A stretch of DNA of 12,090 nt, taken from the NCBI GenBank assembly GCA_017532485.1, contig JAFXJE010000122.1, positions 1-12,090 of the forward strand, in the 5' to 3' direction. How positions within the stretch are numbered: position 1 is the stretch's first letter; every line of letters begins with the position of its first letter. The notes beneath the pieces are model-generated. The model was not told the origin of the DNA. It did no database searches and worked only from the letters and a program-made list of their open reading frames with translations. Positions 6,587 through 12,090 of the stretch are shown in pieces. This DNA comes from Peptococcaceae bacterium. Its GTDB lineage: Bacteria > Bacillota > Peptococcia > Peptococcales > Peptococcaceae. The position numbers were made by a program, and so were the translations under genes.

Positions 6587-7066
6587 TTATTTATGATAAG
6601 GTTCTCCTTTGATGATACGATAACTGCGATAGAGCTGCTCAACTAGAATTAAGCGCATCAGTTGATGAGGAAAAGTGAGCTTAGAGAAAGAAAGAAGATA
6701 GTCGGCTTTTTGGAGAAGTTTTTTATCTAAGCCAAGAGAGCCACCAATCAATAAAGTGATATGGCTTTTTCCTTGCAAAGCCAATTGTTCTATCTTGTCA
6801 GCTAGTTGTTCAGAAGTGACAGCCTGTCCTTCAATGGCAAGAGCAATTAAGTAAGTATCTTCTTTGATGTGCTTGCGAATACGGTCGCCTTCGATTTCTT
6901 TAATTTGCTCTTCTTCAGCCAGCGATGCGTTATGTGGAGTTTGCTCATCGGCAACTTCAATGATTTCGACATCAGCATAACGCTGCAAGCGTTTTAGATA
7001 TTCGCCAATTCCGTCTTTTAAATATTTTTCTTTTAATTTGCCAACGGTAATAATTTGAAATTTCAT
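6587..7066 (-). CDS. rlmH: 23S rRNA pseudouridine(1915) N3-methyltransferase RlmH
   Basis: RlmH is a SPOUT-class methyltransferase that uses S-adenosylmethionine to methylate pseudouridine 1915 in helix 69 of 23S rRNA, acting on the assembled 70S ribosome. The 159-residue length is exactly typical. The knotted SAM-binding region is intact: L-L-I-G-G-S-L-G-L-D at 105-114, then F-S-K-L-T-F-P-H-Q-L-M-R at 127-138, and the strongly conserved C-terminal E-Q-L-Y-R-S-Y-R-I-I-K-G-E-P-Y-H-K ending at residue 159. Its AGGAGA ribosome binding site (7080-7075) overlaps the TAG stop of recR, with the start eight bases further on, so the two genes are probably translationally coupled. Confidence 0.97.
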   Translation of the reverse strand: MKFQIITVGKLKEKYLKDGIGEYLKRLQRYADVEIIEVADEQTPHNASLAEEEQIKEIEGDRIRKHIKEDTYLIALAIEGQAVTSEQLADKIEQLALQGKSHITLLIGGSLGLDKKLLQKADYLLSFSKLTFPHQLMRLILVEQLYRSYRIIKGEPYHK

Positions 7067-7078
7067 AATTATAATCTC

Positions 7079-7678
7079 CTATATTTCCCAACGACCATTA
7101 AAAGCTTTAGCTAAGGTAATTTCATCGGCATATTGAATATCGCCGCCTACGGGCAGACCTTGAGCTATTCTGGTAATTTTAATACCTAAAGGTTTCAGTA
7201 AATTGCTGAGGTACATAGCCGTAGCTTCACCTTCGATATTGGTATTGGTAGCGATGATAATTTCTTGAATAGTTTCATCTTGCAGGCGAAGCAAAAGTTC
7301 TCTTATTTTTAGTTGCTCAGGACCGATACCATCGATAGGTGAAATAGCACCATTTAAGACATGATAAAGGCCCTTGAATTCATGAACGCGTTCTAGCGCC
7401 ATGACATCACGGGCATCCTCAACAACACAGATAATGCTTGGGTCACGATTAGGATCGCTGCAAATAGGACAAATATCTTGATCGGTGAGGTTATAGCATA
7501 TCTGACAATATTTGATTTTTTCTTTGGCATTGACAATCGCTTTTGCTAATTGATAGGCCTCTTGTTTTGGCTGTTTAAGAATATGAAAAGCCAGACGTTG
7601 AGCAGATTTGCGACCAATACCAGGCAATCTGGCGAAGGAATCAACCAGATTGCCTAAAGCATCAGAATATTGGTCCAT
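7079..7678 (-). CDS. recR: Recombination mediator protein RecR
   Basis: RecR works with RecO and RecF to load RecA onto SSB-coated single-stranded DNA during gap repair. The 199-residue protein has all family parts: a helix-hairpin-helix with L-P-G-I-G-R-K-S-A-Q-R at 18-28, a four-cysteine zinc finger (Cys 58, 61, 70, 73), a Toprim domain opening at I-C-V-V-E-D at 83-88, the T-N-x-x-x-E-G-E-A-T segment at 144-153, and the C-terminal G-L-P-V-G-G-D signature at 174-180. Its ATG at 7678 overlaps the ybaB stop codon (TAATG on the minus strand), and a G-rich ribosome binding site lies inside the end of ybaB. This is the standard dnaX-ybaB-recR arrangement. Confidence 0.98.
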   Translation of the reverse strand: MDQYSDALGNLVDSFARLPGIGRKSAQRLAFHILKQPKQEAYQLAKAIVNAKEKIKYCQICYNLTDQDICPICSDPNRDPSIICVVEDARDVMALERVHEFKGLYHVLNGAISPIDGIGPEQLKIRELLLRLQDETIQEIIIATNTNIEGEATAMYLSNLLKPLGIKITRIAQGLPVGGDIQYADEITLAKAFNGRWEI

Positions 7679-8004
7679 TAGAATAACCCACCCATACCAC
7701 CAGGTAATTTCATGCCGGCAGTTAATTTGCCCATTTCGGTGTTGACCATATCTTGAGCTTTGCGCAAAGCTTCATTAACAGCAGCCATAACTAAGTCTTG
7801 AACCATTTCTGGATCATCTGGGTCTAATACTTCCGGTTTAATTTCTACGGATAATACTTCATTAGCACCGTTGACGACAACTTTAACAACACCGCCGCCT
7901 GCTGTAGCTTCAACCGGAGTTTTTGCTAATTCTTCTTGCATTTTGTTCATTTTTGCTTGCATTTGCTGCATTTGTTTCATCATTTTTTGCATATTTGCAC
8001 CCAT
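7678..8004 (-). CDS. YbaB/EbfC family nucleoid-associated protein
   Basis: This 108-residue DNA-binding protein belongs to the YbaB/EbfC family, small dimers that bind DNA with limited specificity and are thought to influence nucleoid structure. The sequence shows the Met/Gln/Lys-rich N-terminal helix (residues 4-28), a central beta sheet with G-G-G-V-V-K-V-V-V-N-G at 36-46, a D-P-D-D-P-E-M-V-Q-D-L-V stretch at 61-72, and a Gly/Met-rich C-terminal tail. An in-frame extension of 17 residues reaching 8055 exists but runs into dnaX; the ATG at 8004 is chosen because AAGGAGGA at 8012-8019 lies seven bases upstream. It sits 19 bases after dnaX and overlaps recR, the usual order. Confidence 0.95.
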   Translation of the reverse strand: MGANMQKMMKQMQQMQAKMNKMQEELAKTPVEATAGGGVVKVVVNGANEVLSVEIKPEVLDPDDPEMVQDLVMAAVNEALRKAQDMVNTEMGKLTAGMKLPGGMGGLF

Positions 8005-8023
8005 GGAAAAATCCTCCTTGAAA

Positions 8024-9520
8024 TTAATCTTTGATTTCAATAATATCACTGCCAAATAGTTTAGCAGTTTCTTCGACCAGGGTCAACTCCTGAGGAATAT
8101 TTCCCTGTTCATTTTCTAATTGAGGCGATACTTTAACAGCCTGACCTACAGCCTGACTAATAATTTGTTCTATTTTTCGAAGATTATCTAGTTGACTGAC
8201 GGTATTATAGTGGAATTTGTATTGTGCTGGAAAACGAATAATCAGCTCACCTTGTTCAAAAGTCACGGGTTTTGCCTCGGTTAAGAAAGCGTGGAGTTTA
8301 ATGCTTTGCTGTCTAATTTGCTGCATTATTTCGCCCCATTGTTGAATTAAGCTGTCACTTGCAATCAATTTACGAACTGGCTGTGGTGCAGCAGGTTTAG
8401 CTACTGTAGTTGTCTGCTGGATTTGGATAGGTTGCGCTTGTTGTAAAATTAAATCAACTAATGCTGTTTCTAAAAGAATTTGTGGTTGATTGGAATAGCG
8501 CAAATCTTTTTCTGCCTCACTTAAGCGATTAACTATTTTACTTAGCTGTGGTAAAGATAGTTGTTTGGCTTGCTGACGAGCAAGAATTAAAATATTTTCG
8601 GAAAGATTGATTAGCTGTCCGTCAGCAGCAACATTCAACATTAACAACTGGCGACAATATTCAATAAGGTCGCGTAAGATTTGTTTCATTTCTTTACCGG
8701 ATGCAGCAAAACTTGTTAATAGGTCGAATAATTTTTGATAATTTTGCTCGAGAACAGCTTGTAGTAAGGCGGCAGTATCTTCTTCACTGATAGTACCTAG
8801 AACCATTTCTACATGGCTAATTTCTACTTGCTTGCCGGCAAAGGCGATACATTGGTCAAGGATACTGATAGCATCGCGCATCCCACCAGAAGCTTTGCGC
8901 GCAATAGTAGTCAAAGCAGCCGGTGAAATGCTAACATTTTCTTCGGCGACAATATCTGCCAAATGTTGACGAATTTCTTCAGTATTGATTTTACGAAAAT
9001 CGAAGCGTTGACAACGCGAGAGTACTGTTAAAGGAATTTTTTGTGGGTCGGTAGTAGCCAAGATAAATAAAACATGGCTAGGTGGCTCTTCCAGTGTTTT
9101 CAGTAAAGCATTGAAGGCTTCTGTGGTTAGCATATGAACTTCGTCGATAATGTAGACTTTGCGTTTACCTTGAGCAGGTGCAAACCTGATTTTATCTCGT
9201 AAATCTCTGATTTCGTCAATTCCACGATTGCTGGCAGCATCTATTTCTAGAACATCTAAAAAACTTTCTTGATTAATAGCCAAACAATTTTCGCATTGAT
9301 TACAAGGTTCTCCATCTTGTGGATGCAGACAATTTACAGCTTTTGCTAAAATTTTGGCTGAACTTGTTTTGCCTGTTCCTCTAGGTCCACAAAATAAGTA
9401 GGCATGAGCAAGGCGGTCGGCGAGCAAAGCATTTTTTAAAGTTGTGCTGATGTGGTCTTGACCTTTAATTTCAGAAAATCGTTGAGGTCGGAAGACGCGA
9501 TATAAAGCACGATAGGACAT
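8024..9520 (-). CDS. dnaX: DNA polymerase III subunit gamma/tau
   Basis: DnaX is the clamp-loader ATPase that loads the sliding clamp and organises the replicase. The 498-residue protein has an intact AAA+ core: Walker A G-P-R-G-T-G-K-T-S at 45-53, a zinc module with Cys 64, 73, 76 and 79, Walker B I-I-D-E-V-H at 124-129, sensor-1 A-T-T-D at 155-158, the S-R-C arginine-finger motif at 168-170, and sensor-2 G-G-M-R-D-A at 212-217. A Gln/Pro/Ala-rich linker (about 361-385) separates domain III from a C-terminal tau-like domain. A GTG at 9532 is in frame but lies within the ribosome binding site; the ATG at 9520 follows AGGTGG (9534-9529) by eight bases and gives the conserved M-S-Y-x-A-L-Y-R start. 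I saw no clear slippery heptamer for a shorter gamma form. It follows cls by 42 bases. Confidence 0.97.
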   Translation of the reverse strand: MSYRALYRVFRPQRFSEIKGQDHISTTLKNALLADRLAHAYLFCGPRGTGKTSSAKILAKAVNCLHPQDGEPCNQCENCLAINQESFLDVLEIDAASNRGIDEIRDLRDKIRFAPAQGKRKVYIIDEVHMLTTEAFNALLKTLEEPPSHVLFILATTDPQKIPLTVLSRCQRFDFRKINTEEIRQHLADIVAEENVSISPAALTTIARKASGGMRDAISILDQCIAFAGKQVEISHVEMVLGTISEEDTAALLQAVLEQNYQKLFDLLTSFAASGKEMKQILRDLIEYCRQLLMLNVAADGQLINLSENILILARQQAKQLSLPQLSKIVNRLSEAEKDLRYSNQPQILLETALVDLILQQAQPIQIQQTTTVAKPAAPQPVRKLIASDSLIQQWGEIMQQIRQQSIKLHAFLTEAKPVTFEQGELIIRFPAQYKFHYNTVSQLDNLRKIEQIISQAVGQAVKVSPQLENEQGNIPQELTLVEETAKLFGSDIIEIKD

Positions 9521-9562
9521 GGATAACACCACCTAAGAAAATTGGTAAAAACTAATAGCTTT

Positions 9563-11083
9563 TTATAACAATGGAGAAGCCAGACGACAGAAAGCTTCTT
9601 TTCCTTTTTGAATAAAACCTCTGTTTTTAAATTCTTCATAATTTAATTGACGGCAATCAAGTAAATCTTGTTCGAACATAGTATAAAGTTCGTTAACGGT
9701 CTGTTTATCATAAATAAAAGCGGTAATTTCTGAATTAATATTAAAGCTGCGAATATCTATATTGGCAGTACCTACCGAAGCAATTTCATGGTCAACTAGC
9801 AAAACTTTGGAGTGAATAAAAGATGGTCCTGGTTGTTTGTCATAAAAATATACTTCTACGCCCATTTCCATAACTTCTTCCAAATAAGACAGAGAAGCTT
9901 GGTAAACGATGTAATGGTCACGAACAGACGGGAAAATAATTTTAATTTTCACACCTGATAAAGCTACTGTTTTGAGAGCTGTTAAAAGTGCTTCATCTGG
10001 GATAAAATAAGGAGTTTGGATATAGACAGTTTCTTTAGCTTGGGCTATTGCATAAAAGTAAGCTTCATAAATACTTTGGTGTGGAGAGTCAGCACCAGAA
10101 GCTGCAATTTGAATAATACTGCTGCCTTTTATATTACAAAAATCAGGGAAATACCGTTCCGCAATAAGTTTTTCTTTGGTCAAAAGCAGCCAGTCTGTAG
10201 TAAATACTGTTTGTAAAAAATATACAGCAGGACCTTCAATACGCAAATGAGTGTCGCGCCAAAATCCTAAACGAGAATTTTGATGGACATATTCGGGACC
10301 AATATTTAAACCACCTATATAACCTATACGACCATCAATGACACAAATTTTACGGTGGTTACGGTAATTTAATTTACGGTGGATATAAGGAAAACGTGCT
10401 TGAACGAAAGTTTTTGCCTGAATACCAGCTTGACGCATTCCTCGCATAAAGAAAGGGTTTAGATAAAGACGCCAAGAGCCGATATCATCAAAGAAAATAC
10501 GAACCTCTACGCCTTCTTGAGCTTTGCGAATGAGTAAAGAACGCAGCTCCCGAGAAAGTGGACAATCTTTAATAATAAAATATTCCAAGTGGATATGGTC
10601 GGTAGCCTGTTCAATATCTTGCATCATCTGACGAAATTTGGCTGTACCTTCAGTAAAAATCTGCACATGGTTATTAGCTGTGATAGGTGCGTAGCAAGAA
10701 CGCAGCATCATGTGCATAATATTTTTGTCGATGATATCAAGATCTTCATCAGTATCAAAGAAAATTTTTCTTTGGCTAGCTTCGGCGCGAAGCACATCAA
10801 CATCAGCAGGGTCAAAAATAGCTTTTACTTCTTCTGACTGCAAATAGTCATGAATTGTTTGCTGGCGAGAACGCCATTTTTTGGTGCGCAAATTTTCACC
10901 GAACAATAAGTAAAAAATTAAACCGATACCGGGTAAAAAAGTCAAAACTAATAACCAGCTGATAGTTTTTGCTGGAGAACGTTTATCAAAGGAGATAGTA
11001 ATAGCAATTATATAGCTTAGCAAAATTAAAATCCAAGATACTTCAAAAATAATATAGTGATTAGAAAATAAAAAATCCAGCAT
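9563..11083 (-). CDS. cls: Cardiolipin synthase, phospholipase D type
   Basis: This membrane enzyme condenses two phosphatidylglycerol molecules into cardiolipin and glycerol. The 506-residue protein has two N-terminal membrane segments (about residues 10-32 and 41-62, the PLDc_N domain) and two phospholipase D active-site motifs: HKD1 with His 243, Lys 245 and Asp 250 in H-R-K-I-C-V-I-D, followed by G-R-I-G-Y-I-G-G-L-N-I-G, and HKD2 with His 424, Lys 426 and Asp 431 in H-S-K-V-L-L-V-D, followed by V-G-T-A-N-I-D-I-R-S-F. The HKD tail sequences and total length match bacterial ClsA-type synthases. AAGGAGG at 11097-11091 is seven bases before the start. An extended -10 element lies just upstream. 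dnaX follows after 42 bases without a convincing terminator, so read-through is possible. Confidence 0.96.
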   Translation of the reverse strand: MLDFLFSNHYIIFEVSWILILLSYIIAITISFDKRSPAKTISWLLVLTFLPGIGLIFYLLFGENLRTKKWRSRQQTIHDYLQSEEVKAIFDPADVDVLRAEASQRKIFFDTDEDLDIIDKNIMHMMLRSCYAPITANNHVQIFTEGTAKFRQMMQDIEQATDHIHLEYFIIKDCPLSRELRSLLIRKAQEGVEVRIFFDDIGSWRLYLNPFFMRGMRQAGIQAKTFVQARFPYIHRKLNYRNHRKICVIDGRIGYIGGLNIGPEYVHQNSRLGFWRDTHLRIEGPAVYFLQTVFTTDWLLLTKEKLIAERYFPDFCNIKGSSIIQIAASGADSPHQSIYEAYFYAIAQAKETVYIQTPYFIPDEALLTALKTVALSGVKIKIIFPSVRDHYIVYQASLSYLEEVMEMGVEVYFYDKQPGPSFIHSKVLLVDHEIASVGTANIDIRSFNINSEITAFIYDKQTVNELYTMFEQDLLDCRQLNYEEFKNRGFIQKGKEAFCRLASPLL

Positions 11084-11105
11084 ATCTTTGCCTCCTTCGA
11101 CAGCT

Positions 11106-11114
11106 ATTATACCA
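11106..11114 (-). promoter_or_regulatory. Extended -10 promoter element for cls
   Basis: On the minus strand TGGTATAAT (11114-11106) is a perfect -10 box with a TGn extension, 22 bases before the cls start codon. The -35 position at 17 bases holds only GTTTTT, so activity would rest on the extended -10. It probably drives cls and perhaps the dnaX block. Confidence 0.55.
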
Positions 11115-11177
11115 TAAAACTTGTTAAGAAAAACGGAAAATATCCTTAAATATGATATGATATAAAAATGTTTTTGC

Positions 11178-11206
11178 TTGCTCTTAAGGACTTGGTATGG
11201 GATAAT
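11178..11206 (+). promoter_or_regulatory. Candidate promoter for rnmV-rsmA
   Basis: TTGCTC at 11178-11183 and GATAAT at 11201-11206 are 17 bases apart, with TGG immediately before the -10, making it an extended -10 type. The rnmV start lies 36 bases further on. The -35 match is weak (3/6), so this is a tentative call. Confidence 0.4.
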
Positions 11207-11242
11207 TATTGCAGAAGTTTGTGAAGATAGGGATGGACAAGC

Positions 11243-11779
11243 ATGAAACCTAAAATAAAAGAAGTAATTGTCGTTGAAGGTAAGGATGATGTCAGTGCTT
11301 TGCGGCGAGCAGTTGAGGCAGATATTTTAATTACGACAGGTTTAGGACTGACAGAAAAACGCATTGAAGAAATCAGGGTGATGGCTGAAAGACAGGGTGT
11401 AATTGTTTTTACTGATCCCGATTTTCCAGGTGGAAAAATTCGACATATATTGAAAGATAAAATTCCAGGTTGTAAGCACGCTTATATTACTAAAGATGAG
11501 GCTAGATGCCCCAAAACAGGGAAATATGGTGTAGAATATGCTTCACCGGAAGCTATTTTACGGGCGCTAAAGGCAGCGAAGGCCGAACAACAGGAATATG
11601 AAGTTATTTATGAGTTAAATGATTTGGTGCAGTGGGGGTTGGCAGGTTTACCAGATAGCGCTGTTAGACGAAAAAATTTGTGTGAGCAGCTTTCTATTGG
11701 TGAGTGTAATGCTAAGCAACTTGTGAAAAAATTGAATAGTTATCAGATTAGCAGAGAGGAGATAGAAAAGTTATTATGA
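11243..11779 (+). CDS. rnmV: Ribonuclease M5
   Basis: RNase M5 performs the final maturation cuts on 5S rRNA precursor in low-GC Gram-positive bacteria. The 178-residue protein opens with a Toprim domain: V-V-E-G-K-D-D at 10-16 gives the catalytic Glu 12, and F-T-D-P-D-F-P-G-G at 56-64 gives the metal-binding Asp 58 and Asp 60. The Y-I-T-K-D-E-A segment at 81-87 and G-x-E-Y-A-S-P-E-A-I at 96-105 are typical of the family, and the C-terminal part is the DUF4093-type domain. A GGATGG element at 11231-11236 precedes the start by six bases. The stop codon overlaps the rsmA start as ATGA, a common arrangement that couples two rRNA-processing enzymes. Confidence 0.96.
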   Translation: MKPKIKEVIVVEGKDDVSALRRAVEADILITTGLGLTEKRIEEIRVMAERQGVIVFTDPDFPGGKIRHILKDKIPGCKHAYITKDEARCPKTGKYGVEYASPEAILRALKAAKAEQQEYEVIYELNDLVQWGLAGLPDSAVRRKNLCEQLSIGECNAKQLVKKLNSYQISREEIEKLL

Positions 11780-12090
11780 ATTTGAAAGAGCGTCTACAGA
11801 AACATGATTTCAAATTTAAAAAGAAATATGGGCAAAATTTTATTAGTGATGGAAATTTGCTGCAAAAAATCGTTGCTGCCGGAGAAGTAACAGAGCAAGA
11901 TGTGGTGATTGAGGTAGGACCTGGAGCGGCAACTTTAACTAGAGCTTTGGCTGAGAAAGCGAAAGCTGTTATTGCTATTGAGATTGACGGTGATTTGTTG
12001 CCCATCATTGAAGAAAATATGGCTGATGTCGATAATTTTTATTTAGTGCATGGTGACGCGTTGCAAATCAATTTGGATGAATTGGTAAAA
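11776..12090 (+). CDS. rsmA: 16S rRNA dimethyladenosine transferase RsmA/KsgA (3' end missing)
   Basis: The first 105 residues of RsmA (KsgA) are visible; the gene runs off the window, and the full protein is usually about 280-290 residues. The enzyme dimethylates the two adjacent adenosines near the 3' end of 16S rRNA during small-subunit assembly. The N-terminal K-K-Y-G-Q-N-F-I-S-D segment (residues 16-25) and SAM-binding motif I, V-I-E-V-G-P-G-A-A-T-L-T, at about 44-55 are diagnostic, followed by an acidic motif II (I-E-I-D) and the H-G-D-A-L stretch (about 92-96). The ATG at 11776 overlaps the rnmV stop by four bases (ATGA). Upstream ribosome binding (AGAGGAGA) lies within the end of rnmV. 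Confidence 0.95.
   Translation, partial: MNLKERLQKHDFKFKKKYGQNFISDGNLLQKIVAAGEVTEQDVVIEVGPGAATLTRALAEKAKAVIAIEIDGDLLPIIEENMADVDNFYLVHGDALQINLDELVK

Larger units (their letters stand above)
11084..11242. other. Divergent intergenic region between cls and rnmV
   Basis: This 159-base AT-rich gap carries the outward-facing candidate promoters of cls and rnmV. It also holds a 7-base inverted repeat (TCCTTAA at 11143-11149, TTAAGGA at 11184-11190, 34 bases apart) and a short ATATG tandem at about 11150-11163. No RNA gene or open reading frame is apparent. Confidence 0.5.

Noticed and set aside
8005..8055. A longer YbaB starting at 8055
   Set aside because: The extension overlaps dnaX and lacks a ribosome binding site, whereas the ATG at 8004 has AAGGAGGA at ideal spacing and matches the family N-terminus.
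8024..9520. Programmed frameshift site producing a gamma form of DnaX
   Set aside because: The A-runs I found (near 8508 and 9034) do not form an in-frame slippery heptamer of the A-AAA-AAG type, and one lies within the ATPase core.
9521..9562. SRP RNA or tRNA near dnaX, as found in other Firmicutes
   Set aside because: The gap is only 42 bases and contains the dnaX ribosome binding site; no RNA fold of the needed size fits.
9546..9565. A hairpin between cls and dnaX that could be a terminator
   Set aside because: The stem is almost all A-T with a one-base bulge, and no T-run follows on the minus strand, so it would be too weak.

Overview
The window looks like chromosomal DNA from a low-GC Firmicute. 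Protein style suggests the Negativicutes, but that placement is an impression, not a test. The evidence is an AT-rich composition, strong AGGAGG-type ribosome binding sites, Rho-independent terminators, RNase M5, and the gene order dnaX-ybaB-recR. No tRNA, rRNA, CRISPR array, insertion sequence or phage gene was seen. Both ends are cut inside genes.

Left part (1-2566, + strand): the 3' end of a substrate-binding protein gene, an intra-cassette terminator, a permease gene and an ATPase gene. Together they form an ABC importer of the TrpX/TrpY/TrpZ type (COG2984, COG4120 and COG1101 families), probably for an aromatic amino acid or similar small solute. A strong terminator closes the unit.

Middle part (2564-5134): a leftward small DUF697-like protein that starts at TTG, then a divergent rightward pair. 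The first of the pair is a PdxT-like glutamine amidotransferase homologue that has lost its catalytic Cys and His. The second is serS, which has its own promoter. pdxT next to serS is a known Firmicute gene order (dacA-pdxS-pdxT-serS in Bacillus subtilis), so the altered PdxT is probably a relic or repurposed pseudoenzyme. It is the most interesting item here. A bidirectional terminator separates serS from the leftward genes.

Right-middle part (5134-11083, - strand): reading leftward, cls (cardiolipin synthase), dnaX, ybaB, recR, rlmH and an EamA/DMT-family exporter form one tightly packed block. A WapI-like immunity protein follows, with its own near-consensus promoter. dnaX, ybaB and recR link replication and recombinational repair, and rlmH modifies 23S rRNA.

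Right end (11243-12090, + strand): rnmV (RNase M5) overlaps rsmA/ksgA (truncated by the window) in an ATGA arrangement, coupling 5S rRNA maturation with 16S rRNA dimethylation.

The housekeeping genes are ordinary. The items worth a second look are the PdxT pseudoenzyme beside serS, the solitary WapI-like immunity gene, and the stand-alone DUF697-like protein.
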